NCBI GenBank assembly: GCA_036278875.1
Contig: DASUKF010000021.1
Coordinates: 1-62,437 of the forward strand
Direction of reading: 5' to 3'
Length of the DNA stretch: 62,437 nt
From: JANWLD01 sp036278875
GTDB taxonomy: Bacteria > Patescibacteriota > Saccharimonadia > Saccharimonadales > 2-12-FULL-41-12
The notes under the pieces were generated by a model. That model was not told the DNA's origin and made no database searches. It saw only the letters and a list, made by a program, of their open reading frames with translations. The position numbers and the translations under genes were made by a program. This document shows positions 9,291-16,223 of this stretch, in pieces; position 1 is the first letter of the stretch; each line of letters opens with the position of its first letter.

Positions 9291-9920
9291 ATGTCAAAAA
9301 ATAACGGAAGAAGTCCGGCGGCGGCCGAGGCCATAGGCGAAAGTTTGTCCATGAACGGCAATGGCCGCGTCAGAGCCGTAGGCACATTCGCGGTATGGAG
9401 GCGGCAAAGTACCGGGTGGAACAGGTCTTACAAAGTAAACAGTAATTTTCGCCGCGAACTTGGCAGTGAGTCCAGGGTATTTGACGGTCCTGGCAGGAGA
9501 TTTTACCTGATTACGCCGGCAGACGGGGCGATAGTGCTGGGGAATGTAGGCGGCAAGTTCGGAAAGATAAAACACCCGCTTAAGCGCAGGGTAGACAGCA
9601 TAGATGGAAGCATAGGCCTGCGGGTATCAGGATTCAGCTTATCACGGCCGAATAGGGACGGAAACAAGACGGTTTCGTTGAAACTCGCTTACGAAGGGGA
9701 GGAAGAAGGACCGGAAGAAGAAAGAGAAAGTCTGCTGAGAAGTTCGCGGGCCAGCGAACTGGGGCTTCCGGGTTTGGCTATGGCGGTTGAGGTGGCTACG
9801 GTCCCGGCCGAGAACAAGCGGGCCGATGTGGAGCCTCTAATTGACGAGCATATGCCTATTGGTATGCCGCTTGATTTTAACCGCCCGGTACTAACATATA
9901 CTCTGGCTCAACCGGAATAA
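9291..9920 (+). CDS. unrecognised protein
   Basis: 209 residues, family not recognised, no signal peptide or membrane segment. A basic, Gly/Arg-rich first half containing a beta-rich stretch (about 60-130) is followed by a strongly acidic Glu-rich linker (about 140-152). A TATAAA/TAAAAA -10-like element lies at 9271-9278, about 12 bases before the ATG. It stands alone between the FemAB gene and a tRNA. Confidence 0.65.
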   Translation: MSKNNGRSPAAAEAIGESLSMNGNGRVRAVGTFAVWRRQSTGWNRSYKVNSNFRRELGSESRVFDGPGRRFYLITPADGAIVLGNVGGKFGKIKHPLKRRVDSIDGSIGLRVSGFSLSRPNRDGNKTVSLKLAYEGEEEGPEEERESLLRSSRASELGLPGLAMAVEVATVPAENKRADVEPLIDEHMPIGMPLDFNRPVLTYTLAQPE

Positions 9921-9951
9921 AGTTGGTAAGATTGTTACTACTGTTGTTAAC

Positions 9952-10036
9952 GGGGATGTGGTGGAATTGGTAGACACGCTAGTCTTAGGAACTAGTGCCG
10001 CAAGGCGTGAAGGTTCAAGTCCTTTCATCCCCACCA
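9952..10036 (+). tRNA. tRNA-Leu (anticodon UAG)
   Basis: An 85-base type II tRNA. The acceptor stem GGGGATG (9952-9958) pairs with CATCCCC (10026-10032), followed by A and an encoded CCA (10034-10036). The anticodon stem CTAGT/ACTAG encloses the loop CTTAGGA, giving UAG, which reads CUN leucine codons. The long variable arm GCC-GCAA-GGC is diagnostic of leucine. The T-loop GGTTCAAGTCC is canonical. Confidence 0.97.
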
Positions 10037-10046
10037 GACTTTCGAT

Positions 10047-10633
10047 ATGAAGCAACACCATATTATCTATGTACCCGGCATACTTGATGACATTTATCAT
10101 GCCCAGAGTCTGGCCGCAGCGACCTGGAGGATTCATGGAGTACATGGACATTGCCACCCCGTACCTTGGGCGGGAAAAGAAAAATGGCAGCCGAAATTCC
10201 AAAAACTTTTAGATGAGATAGACCGTTACAGGGCGGAGGGCCATGATGTATCGCTTGTTGGCGCAAGCGCGGGTGCCAGCGCTGTTTTGAACGCTTACGC
10301 TGAAAGGGCTGACAGCGTAAAAGGCCTGGTTTATATATGCGCGAAGATAAACGCTCCGGAAACAGTCAGCAGAAAGACATATGCCGAAAACCCCGCGTTC
10401 AAGACATCATTGGAGCTCCTGCAGAAGAATCGTAAAAGGTTTAAACCTGAAGACAAGGCCAGGATGCTGTCGTTAATTCGGAAAAAGACGGGACAGTACC
10501 TTACGAGGCTACAATTATTTCCGGCGTCAAAGAGGAAAAACTGCCTCCGCTAAGGCACGGACGGGCCATAATGTACGCTGTGACTATAGGCGCAAGGGAC
10601 ATCGCGCGTTTTGTGAAAAATATGGATTCCTAG
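10047..10633 (+). pseudogene. alpha/beta-hydrolase (RBBP9/YdeN-like) split by a -1 frameshift
   Basis: The first frame (10047-10486) encodes a serine-hydrolase N-terminus with GASAG around Ser74. In that frame the protein ends at 10553 after a nonsense-like basic tail. From 10487 the -1 frame continues as DGTVPYEATIISGVK..., with a DGxVP catalytic-Asp motif and a downstream LRHGR that can supply the His, ending at TAG 10631-10633. The junction is a run of five A (10482-10486, GAAAAAG). The frame change may be a real mutation, an assembly indel or programmed -1 slippage; the full triad exists only if the frames are joined (about 195 residues). It starts 10 bases after tRNA-Leu. Confidence 0.75.
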
Positions 10634-11373
10634 GCTTTTTTAAGCTGCTGGTAGCGAAACGGCAATACCAGAGAATAGGCTATAGTTGCGGCCGCTCCGG
10701 CCAAAGGTCCGAGCACGGGGATGACACCGATGATTCCTGCGAAAATAGCGACCAGTATGGTTACTCCTATTGCGGCGTAAATAAGCCCCATCTTGCCTAT
10801 GGCCTTATCATTGCTTTTCTTTATAGCATCCATGACGCCGAGGTCCTTATCCACCATGTAGTAAGGCGCCATTACAAGTCTGCCCAATGCTATTATGCCC
10901 GGCACAATCAGCAGTATGAACCCGCCTATTATTATCAGGCCTGAAAGAAGGCTTAAACCGAGTATCCTGAAGAAATACTTCTTCCCGTCTTCAAAAAGCT
11001 CGCTCAAATCAGGTTTTTTTCCGGAGGTACTCTTCACCTGAAGATTTATGGACATCGCGTACAGGAAAATGCCTATCGCCAGGAAAATCAGCACAAACAG
11101 AAAACCGGTGCCGATAATTGCGGCCAGCTGAGTACCGCTCAGACCGCCCCAGTTGTTTATCGGCTGGTAATTCCAGTAGCCGCGCTCTTTATAATGGTCG
11201 TTTCCCGAGGCGCTCCCTACGGCGCTGATAATGGTTAGGATATTGACTACGGCAAAGACCTGCCAGTTTTTCTTGACGATATCCAGGCTTTTGCCCAATA
11301 AGTCGAAAGCGCTGCCTATGGGCTGTTTATCCTTTGTATGTGACTGCTTTTTAGCTTTAGTTTTACCCGCCAT
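10630..11373 (-). CDS. polytopic membrane protein (YciC/GPDPase-membrane-domain-like)
   Basis: 247 residues with a Lys-rich N-terminus and about five hydrophobic segments (near 38-55, 82-108, 135-165, 190-215, 215-235). The FILLIVPGIIALGRLVMAPYYMVD segment region, followed by DAIKKSNDKAIG, resembles the family of integral membrane proteins that includes YciC and the membrane domain of glycerophosphodiesterases. Biochemical role is unknown. A GGGG-rich ribosome-binding site lies about 6 bases upstream. The 3' end overlaps the restored hydrolase frame by 4 bases. Confidence 0.75.
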   Translation of the reverse strand: MAGKTKAKKQSHTKDKQPIGSAFDLLGKSLDIVKKNWQVFAVVNILTIISAVGSASGNDHYKERGYWNYQPINNWGGLSGTQLAAIIGTGFLFVLIFLAIGIFLYAMSINLQVKSTSGKKPDLSELFEDGKKYFFRILGLSLLSGLIIIGGFILLIVPGIIALGRLVMAPYYMVDKDLGVMDAIKKSNDKAIGKMGLIYAAIGVTILVAIFAGIIGVIPVLGPLAGAAATIAYSLVLPFRYQQLKKA

Positions 11374-11435
11374 TATTACCCCCTGTTGACTATCTATTAT
11401 TTAAGCACACAAGCCGGCTTTTAGGAATAAATGTT

Positions 11436-11464
11436 TTGCGTGTTATTAGCATATGTGTTATAAA
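11436..11464 (+). promoter_or_regulatory. promoter of the histidine operon
   Basis: A -35-like TTGCGT (11436-11441), a 17-base spacer and an extended -10 TGtTATAAA (TATAAA 11459-11464). The -10 ends 6 bases before the leader-peptide ATG, so the leader ORF itself would be translated from a leaderless start. Confidence 0.65.
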
Positions 11465-11470
11465 AGACGT

Positions 11471-11527
11471 ATGTTCAAAAGAACTTTTCAGCATCATTCT
11501 CATATACTGCCGGAGCGTGTCGGTTAG
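11471..11527 (+). CDS. hisL: histidine leader peptide of the his operon attenuator
   Basis: An 18-codon ORF encoding MFKRTFQHHSHILPERVG, then TAG. Three of four consecutive codons (11492-11503) are His. It sits between the his promoter and an intrinsic terminator, 97 bases upstream of hisS. The codons for LPERV contain GCCGGAGCG (11509-11517), which is the exact complement of CGCTCCGGC (11561-11569) in the terminator. This is the layout of a ribosome-mediated attenuator. It is analogous to enterobacterial hisL but unrelated in sequence. Confidence 0.8.
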   Translation: MFKRTFQHHSHILPERVG

Positions 11528-11550
11528 TTAGCTTTTTCCTTGAAAATCCT

Positions 11551-11575
11551 ACGCCGGACTCGCTCCGGCGTTTTT
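11551..11575 (+). terminator. attenuator terminator of the his operon
   Basis: Arms ACGCCGGA (11551-11558) and TCCGGCGT (11564-11571) around the loop CTCGC, followed by TTTTT. The 3' arm plus loop can instead pair with 11509-11517 inside the leader ORF. A ribosome stalled at the His codons would leave that strand free and relieve termination; a ribosome reaching the stop would cover it. Confidence 0.85.
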
Positions 11576-11623
11576 AGTACCTTATTTATTAGATAGAATA
11601 TACTGTTAGAAAAGAAGGAAACC

Positions 11624-12919
11624 ATGAAAAAGAGAATAGAACCTACTATATTAAAAGGAACAAGGGATTATTTCCCTGGCGATATGTCCAAACGCGACAA
11701 GGCGATGAACGTGATAAAAGACACGTTCAGGAGCTTCGGTTACGAGCAGATAGAAACTCCTATCCTAAGCCGCGCCGAAACGATATTGGGCAAAAAAGTT
11801 GAAGAAGACGATCAGAAAATGGCCTACACGTTCAAAGATTACGGCGGCCGCGACATAGCACTGCCGTTTGACCTGACTATGCCTTTCGCACGCTTCGTCG
11901 CAAGTAATTACCAAGAACTGCCGATGCCGTTCAAGCGCTTCCAGCTGCAGCGGGTATGGCGCGCCGAACGCCCGCAACGAGGCCGGCTGCGCGAATTCTA
12001 CCAGTGCGACGTCGACATAATCGGCTCGGACCAGCTGGTATGCGAGGCCGAGATGGCCAAGCTGATATTCGCGGTCTTCGATAACCTGAAGATAAAGGAT
12101 ATTACGGTCAGGGTGAACTCACGTAAACTGCTAAATGAGGTCCTGCTGGGCTATGGAGTGGACAAATCCAAGCTGGTGAAAGCCATCCGGCTGATAGACA
12201 AGCTGGACAAGATAGGGGATAAGGCGGTAGCCGAGCAATTGGGCAAAGAAGGCATAGGAAACGGAGCCGAGATAGTCGACGTGCTCAAGCCTGCCGGAAA
12301 CAACGCCGAAACGCTTGAAAGATTGAAAGATTACGACACTTCGGATCTACGCGAATTTTTGGAGTTATGCGAAGAATTTTCGGTGGATACGGGCAGGATA
12401 ATGCTTGACCCGAGCCTGGCCCGGGGCCTGGATTACTACACGGGAATTACTTTCGAAGTAGTTTCAAGCGACGCAAGTCTGGGTACCATCAGTGCCGGTG
12501 GCAGATACGATGACCTGTGCGGCATGTTCGCAAATAAAGACATGTCAGGAGTCGGTATATCCTTCGGTTTTGAGAGAATAATGATACTTATGGAAGAGTC
12601 CAAGCTGCTGACCGACAACAAGACGAATTCCAAAGTGCTGGTGACCGTATTTGACGAGAAGTCTTTGAGCGATTCGATTAAGATTTACAACTCGCTGCTT
12701 AGTTCAGGCATACCGGCCGAGCTTTATATGGACAAAGCCAAGCTGGCAAAACAGCTGAAGTTCGCAGACAAGAAGAATATCCCCTTCGTCGTCATTCGGG
12801 GTCCTGAAGAGAAACAATCTGAAGAAGTGCTGGTTCGCCGTATGTCCAGCGGCAACCAAAAGAATATTCCTGCGACCCAACTCGCATCATACATTGAGAA
12901 CTATTATGAGGCGCAGTAA
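11624..12919 (+). CDS. hisS: histidyl-tRNA synthetase (possible partner of short-form HisG)
   Basis: Class II synthetase of 431 residues. Motif 2 is the RVWRAERPQRGRLREF segment (about 110-125), the histidine-binding signature is LARGLDYYTG with R267, and motif 3 is GVGISFGFERI. An anticodon-binding domain (about 340-425) is present, so this is a full HisRS and not a catalytic-domain-only HisZ. It is the first structural gene of the his operon, behind the attenuator, with GAAGGAA as ribosome-binding site. hisG begins inside its last codons. Short-form HisG enzymes normally need HisZ, a HisRS paralogue, so the pairing is notable. Confidence 0.93.
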   Translation: MKKRIEPTILKGTRDYFPGDMSKRDKAMNVIKDTFRSFGYEQIETPILSRAETILGKKVEEDDQKMAYTFKDYGGRDIALPFDLTMPFARFVASNYQELPMPFKRFQLQRVWRAERPQRGRLREFYQCDVDIIGSDQLVCEAEMAKLIFAVFDNLKIKDITVRVNSRKLLNEVLLGYGVDKSKLVKAIRLIDKLDKIGDKAVAEQLGKEGIGNGAEIVDVLKPAGNNAETLERLKDYDTSDLREFLELCEEFSVDTGRIMLDPSLARGLDYYTGITFEVVSSDASLGTISAGGRYDDLCGMFANKDMSGVGISFGFERIMILMEESKLLTDNKTNSKVLVTVFDEKSLSDSIKIYNSLLSSGIPAELYMDKAKLAKQLKFADKKNIPFVVIRGPEEKQSEEVLVRRMSSGNQKNIPATQLASYIENYYEAQ

Positions 12920-13529
12920 CGTAAGAATAGCGATACAGAAATCCGGCAGACTCCGCGAGAAGAGTGAGAAATTGCTGAAGACCTGGGGAATAGACTGCCG
13001 GATAAAGGATAAGAACGTGCTGGTTCTGCCATGCAATGAAGGCAAGTACGAGATTCTTTTCGTGCGCTACGGCGACATACCCCAGTACGTGCAAAGCGGC
13101 GCGGTGGATTTCGGAATAGTCGGCCAGAACATACTATATGAGAACAAATTCAACGTGCGGGTTATAAAGGAGCTTGGTTTCGGAGAGTGCAAGCTGATAA
13201 TCGCGGCTCCGAAACGCTCAACCATAAAAACCTCTAAGGACCTGGAAGGCGAAAGAATAGCTACGTCTTATCCGAACAGCCTGAGAAAATATCTAAAGCA
13301 GGAAGGCTGCGGTGCGACAATCGTCAAGATACGCGGCGGAGTGGAGGCTGCGCCGGCGATAGGGCTGGCGGACGCTATTTGCGATATCACCCAGACCGGC
13401 ACGACGCTCAAGGCCAACGGACTGAAGATAATTTCCACTATTCTGGAGTCGCAGGCCGTACTTATAGAATCCAAGTTCACGACTTCCAAGATGGAGCGCT
13501 TCAAGAGCGAGTGCCTGGAGATATCGTGA
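12906..13529 (+). CDS. hisG: ATP phosphoribosyltransferase, short form
   Basis: First committed step of histidine synthesis: ATP plus PRPP gives phosphoribosyl-ATP. About 207 residues from ATG 12906, which overlaps hisS by 14 bases; a TTG at 12894 would add four residues. It has the two periplasmic-binding-like lobes, with QKSGRLREKS at the start and the PRPP loop near DITQTGTTLKANGL (about 167-178). It lacks the roughly 80-residue C-terminal ACT-like regulatory domain of long HisG. Short HisG requires HisZ for activity in known organisms; none is in the window. Confidence 0.93.
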   Translation: MRRSNVRIAIQKSGRLREKSEKLLKTWGIDCRIKDKNVLVLPCNEGKYEILFVRYGDIPQYVQSGAVDFGIVGQNILYENKFNVRVIKELGFGECKLIIAAPKRSTIKTSKDLEGERIATSYPNSLRKYLKQEGCGATIVKIRGGVEAAPAIGLADAICDITQTGTTLKANGLKIISTILESQAVLIESKFTTSKMERFKSECLEIS

Positions 13530-14125
13530 TAGCCGTTATAGACTATGAAGCCGGCAACATCGGCTCGGTTGTGAATGCCCTCGCTAAACTAAAGGCTGAA
13601 TTTGTAGTCGCATCCGACCCTAGGATTATAAAATCCGCCGCCGGTGTGATATTCCCGGGGCAGGGCAGGGCAGGGCCTGCTATGGATTCTCTTAAAAAAA
13701 CCGGCCTGGACAAACTTCTACCCGTTTTGGAACAGCCTTTTTTAGGCATATGCCTGGGTATGCAATTGATGGTTGATGAATTGGAAGAAGACGGCGTGCG
13801 CGGGCTTTCAATTATCCCCGGCCGCTGCATAAAATTCAGAAGGATCAAACCCGTGCCCCATATGGGCTGGAATAATCTGAATATTACAAAAAGTTTGCAA
13901 TTGCTGGAAGGTGTCAAAGACAAAGAGTACATGTACTTCGTGCATAGTTATTTCGTCGAAGCTCCGGAGAAGTTCGTAGCGGTCACTACCGATTACGGCG
14001 GCGAATTCGCTTCCATAATCGCAAAAGACAATTTCTACGGAGTGCAGGCCCACCCGGAAAAGTCCGCAGGTACCGGCGAAAAGATATTGAAAAACTTTCT
14101 GAAACTTTGCGGAGAAAAGCCATGA
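13526..14125 (+). CDS. hisH: imidazole glycerol phosphate synthase, glutaminase subunit
   Basis: Releases ammonia from glutamine and channels it to HisF. 199 residues from GTG 13526, which overlaps the hisG stop as GTGA and begins with the class I amidotransferase opening IAVIDYEAGNIGSV. The nucleophile cysteine is in GICLGMQ, and the His/Glu dyad is in QAHPEKS near the C-terminus. An in-frame ATG at 13379 would lie deep within hisG and is rejected. Confidence 0.95.
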   Translation: MIAVIDYEAGNIGSVVNALAKLKAEFVVASDPRIIKSAAGVIFPGQGRAGPAMDSLKKTGLDKLLPVLEQPFLGICLGMQLMVDELEEDGVRGLSIIPGRCIKFRRIKPVPHMGWNNLNITKSLQLLEGVKDKEYMYFVHSYFVEAPEKFVAVTTDYGGEFASIIAKDNFYGVQAHPEKSAGTGEKILKNFLKLCGEKP

Positions 14126-14832
14126 GGATTTATCCTGCTATTGATTTAATAGACGGGAAAGCCGTACGTCTGGAGCGCGGCGATTATGCCAAAAAAACGG
14201 AATATTCCACCGAACCGGCTGAAGTCGCCAAAGATTTTGCCGCCGAAGGGGCGGAATATATCCATGTAGTCGATCTGGACGGTGCCAAAGCTAAAAAAGC
14301 TGTCAACCTGGAAGCCGTCAGGGCTATCTGTGAATCCGTGGATATTCCTATCCAGGTCGGCGGCGGCATCAGAAGTGCCGAATCTGCCAAAGTTTTGTTG
14401 GATTATGCGGACCGGATCATCATCGGTACGGTCGCTATAACCGAGCCGGAAACACTTAAAGGTATGCTTGATAAGTTCGGCCCCGAACGGGTAGTGGTAT
14501 CTGTTGACTACAAAGCCGGCAAACCGGCTGTAAACGGCTGGCTGGAAGAGGTGGAATTAACTACGGAGGCCCTGCAGGCCCGGCTGAGCGGCTTGGGTAT
14601 AAGAGTAGTCATAGTGACCGATACGGCTTTGGACGGGCTTATGGGCGGCCCTAATGTGCTTCTGATGAAGCAGTGGAGTGAAGCGGGCTTTGAAGTAATC
14701 TGCGCCGGCGGGGTCGCAAGCAGACAGGATGTAAAAGAATTGAAAGACGCAGGAATCGACGGAGCGATAATAGGCAAAGCTCTATATGAAGGCAAAATAG
14801 GCCTGAAGGAGGCTATAGATGCTGGCAAATAG
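14122..14832 (+). CDS. hisA: ProFAR isomerase HisA
   Basis: (beta/alpha)8-barrel that isomerises N'-phosphoribosyl-formimino-AICAR phosphate to PRFAR. 236 residues from ATG 14122, overlapping the hisH stop as ATGA behind GGAGAA. The catalytic Asp is in YPAIDLIDGKAVRL (D8) and the second in VVIVTDTALDG. The phosphate loops are VGGGIRS and CAGGVAS. Length is typical. Confidence 0.95.
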   Translation: MRIYPAIDLIDGKAVRLERGDYAKKTEYSTEPAEVAKDFAAEGAEYIHVVDLDGAKAKKAVNLEAVRAICESVDIPIQVGGGIRSAESAKVLLDYADRIIIGTVAITEPETLKGMLDKFGPERVVVSVDYKAGKPAVNGWLEEVELTTEALQARLSGLGIRVVIVTDTALDGLMGGPNVLLMKQWSEAGFEVICAGGVASRQDVKELKDAGIDGAIIGKALYEGKIGLKEAIDAGK

Positions 14833-15574
14833 AATAATCCCTTGCATGGATATCAAAGACGACCGTGTGGTCAAAGGCACTCATTTCAAGGACCTGGTGG
14901 ACAGCGGCGACCCGCTGGAACTGGCTGTGGAATATGCCGTACAGGGAGCGGATGAACTGGTTCTGCTGGACGTGGCGGCCACCGTAGAAGAACGCAAACA
15001 CCGGGTAGAGCTGGTGCATGCTGTCGCCGAAAAAATCAACATTCCCTTTTCTGTCGGCGGCGGAGTCAGCAGGCTTGAGCATATCCGGGAGCTTCTGAAT
15101 GCAGGAGCCGACAAGGTCTCCATAGGCTCGGCGGCCGTTACCGATACGGATTTTGTACGGCAGGCCTGCGACGAGTTCGGCTCGCAGGCGATAATAGTAT
15201 CCGTAGACCCGAAGAAAAACGGCGATAGATGGGAGGTCTATATAAAAGGCGGCCGCGAAAATATGCATATGGATGCCATAGGATTCGCCCGACGCATGCA
15301 GGACGCGGGCGTAGGCGAACTGCTGGTAAACAGTCTGGACCGCGACGGTACGAAACTTGGGTTTGATATCGAACTTTTAAAACGTATATCGGAAACGGTG
15401 GATATACCGGTCATCGCTTCCAGCGGTGCGGGTAAAATCGAGGATTTCCTTGAAGTTTTTATTAATACTGGCGTCACGGCGGCGCTGGGGGCATCCGTAT
15501 TCCACAGGGGTGAATTTACAGTTGCTCAAGTAAAAACTAAACTAAAGGAGAATAACGTGGAGGTCAGACTGTGA
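14819..15574 (+). CDS. hisF: imidazole glycerol phosphate synthase, cyclase subunit
   Basis: Barrel enzyme that uses HisH-derived ammonia to form imidazole glycerol phosphate and AICAR. 251 residues. The N-terminal RIIPCMDIKDDRVVKG carries catalytic Asp11, and the second Asp is in LVNSLDRDGTKLG. Phosphate loops VGGGVS and ASSGAGK are present. It starts inside hisA (14-base overlap) behind a strong AAGGAGG. Confidence 0.96.
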   Translation: MLANRIIPCMDIKDDRVVKGTHFKDLVDSGDPLELAVEYAVQGADELVLLDVAATVEERKHRVELVHAVAEKINIPFSVGGGVSRLEHIRELLNAGADKVSIGSAAVTDTDFVRQACDEFGSQAIIVSVDPKKNGDRWEVYIKGGRENMHMDAIGFARRMQDAGVGELLVNSLDRDGTKLGFDIELLKRISETVDIPVIASSGAGKIEDFLEVFINTGVTAALGASVFHRGEFTVAQVKTKLKENNVEVRL

Positions 15575-15891
15575 AAGACAAGATAGATTTTGAAAAGAGC
15601 GGAGGCCTGGTACCGGCCGTCATCCAGGATTCTTCCACGGGCGAGGTATATATGCTGGGCTATATGAACGAAGAGGCATATGAAAAGACACGCTCATCCG
15701 GCTGGGTATATTTTTGGAGCCGGAGCAAAAACAGGCTATGGATGAAAGGCGAGGAGTCAGGGAACAAGTTAAAAGTCGTATCCGTATATGAGGATTGCGA
15801 CTACGACACGCTTTTAATAAAGGTAGAGCTAAAGGGCGAAGCCGTATGCCACACCGGAAATAAAAGCTGTTTTTATCAGGAAATCAAATAG
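15571..15891 (+). CDS. hisI: phosphoribosyl-AMP cyclohydrolase
   Basis: Zinc- and magnesium-dependent ring opening of phosphoribosyl-AMP, third step of histidine synthesis. 106 residues from a GTG that overlaps the hisF stop. The metal-site motifs are ECCD-type EDCDYDTLL and CHTGNKSCF (Cys residues near 71, 91 and 98). It is a stand-alone HisI, with HisE encoded separately just downstream. Since this enzyme needs zinc, the cell has not abandoned zinc altogether. Confidence 0.95.
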   Translation: MKDKIDFEKSGGLVPAVIQDSSTGEVYMLGYMNEEAYEKTRSSGWVYFWSRSKNRLWMKGEESGNKLKVVSVYEDCDYDTLLIKVELKGEAVCHTGNKSCFYQEIK

Positions 15892-15900
15892 GAGGTCACT

Positions 15901-16176
15901 ATGACTTTGGACGAATTATATAAGATTATCGAAGAGAGAAAGAAGGAGAAGCCGCAAGGTTCGTATGTAGCCTCATTGTTCGATGAAGGCCCGGCGCGCA
16001 TAACTCAGAAAGTGGGCGAAGAAGCCGTCGAGGTGGTCATTGCCGCCAACCAGGAAAAGAAGGATCGCGTCGTGTCCGAGATGGCGGACCTTTGGTTTCA
16101 CTGCCTGGTGCTCCTTTCCGCGCTGGACATTAAGCCGGAGGAAGTCTACGCAGAGCTGGAAAAAAGACGCAAATGA
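15901..16176 (+). CDS. hisE: phosphoribosyl-ATP pyrophosphohydrolase
   Basis: Hydrolyses phosphoribosyl-ATP to phosphoribosyl-AMP, second step of the pathway. 91 residues with the all-alpha MazG-like fold. The signature is GEEAVEVVIAA (about 39-49) followed by EMADLWFH with acidic metal ligands. AGGAGGT precedes the ATG by 6 bases. Last recognisable his gene of the operon; the remaining steps (HisB, HisC, HisD) must be encoded elsewhere or are absent. Confidence 0.95.
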   Translation: MTLDELYKIIEERKKEKPQGSYVASLFDEGPARITQKVGEEAVEVVIAANQEKKDRVVSEMADLWFHCLVLLSALDIKPEEVYAELEKRRK

Positions 16177-16206
16177 CCGTCCAGATTGGTATTTTATCTT
16201 CCAAGG

Positions 16207-16215
16207 TGTTATATT
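16207..16215 (+). promoter_or_regulatory. extended -10 of tig
   Basis: TGtTATATT, with TATATT at 16210-16215 ending 8 bases before the ATG. No Shine-Dalgarno, so probably leaderless. Confidence 0.55.
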
Positions 16216-16223
16216 AGTCGACT

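Noticed and set aside
11374..11623. T-box riboswitch upstream of hisS
   Set aside because: No T-box sequence or stem I pattern is present; the His leader ORF plus competing stems explains the terminator.
11624..12919. hisS being hisZ
   Set aside because: All HisRS catalytic motifs and the anticodon-binding domain are present, which HisZ lacks.
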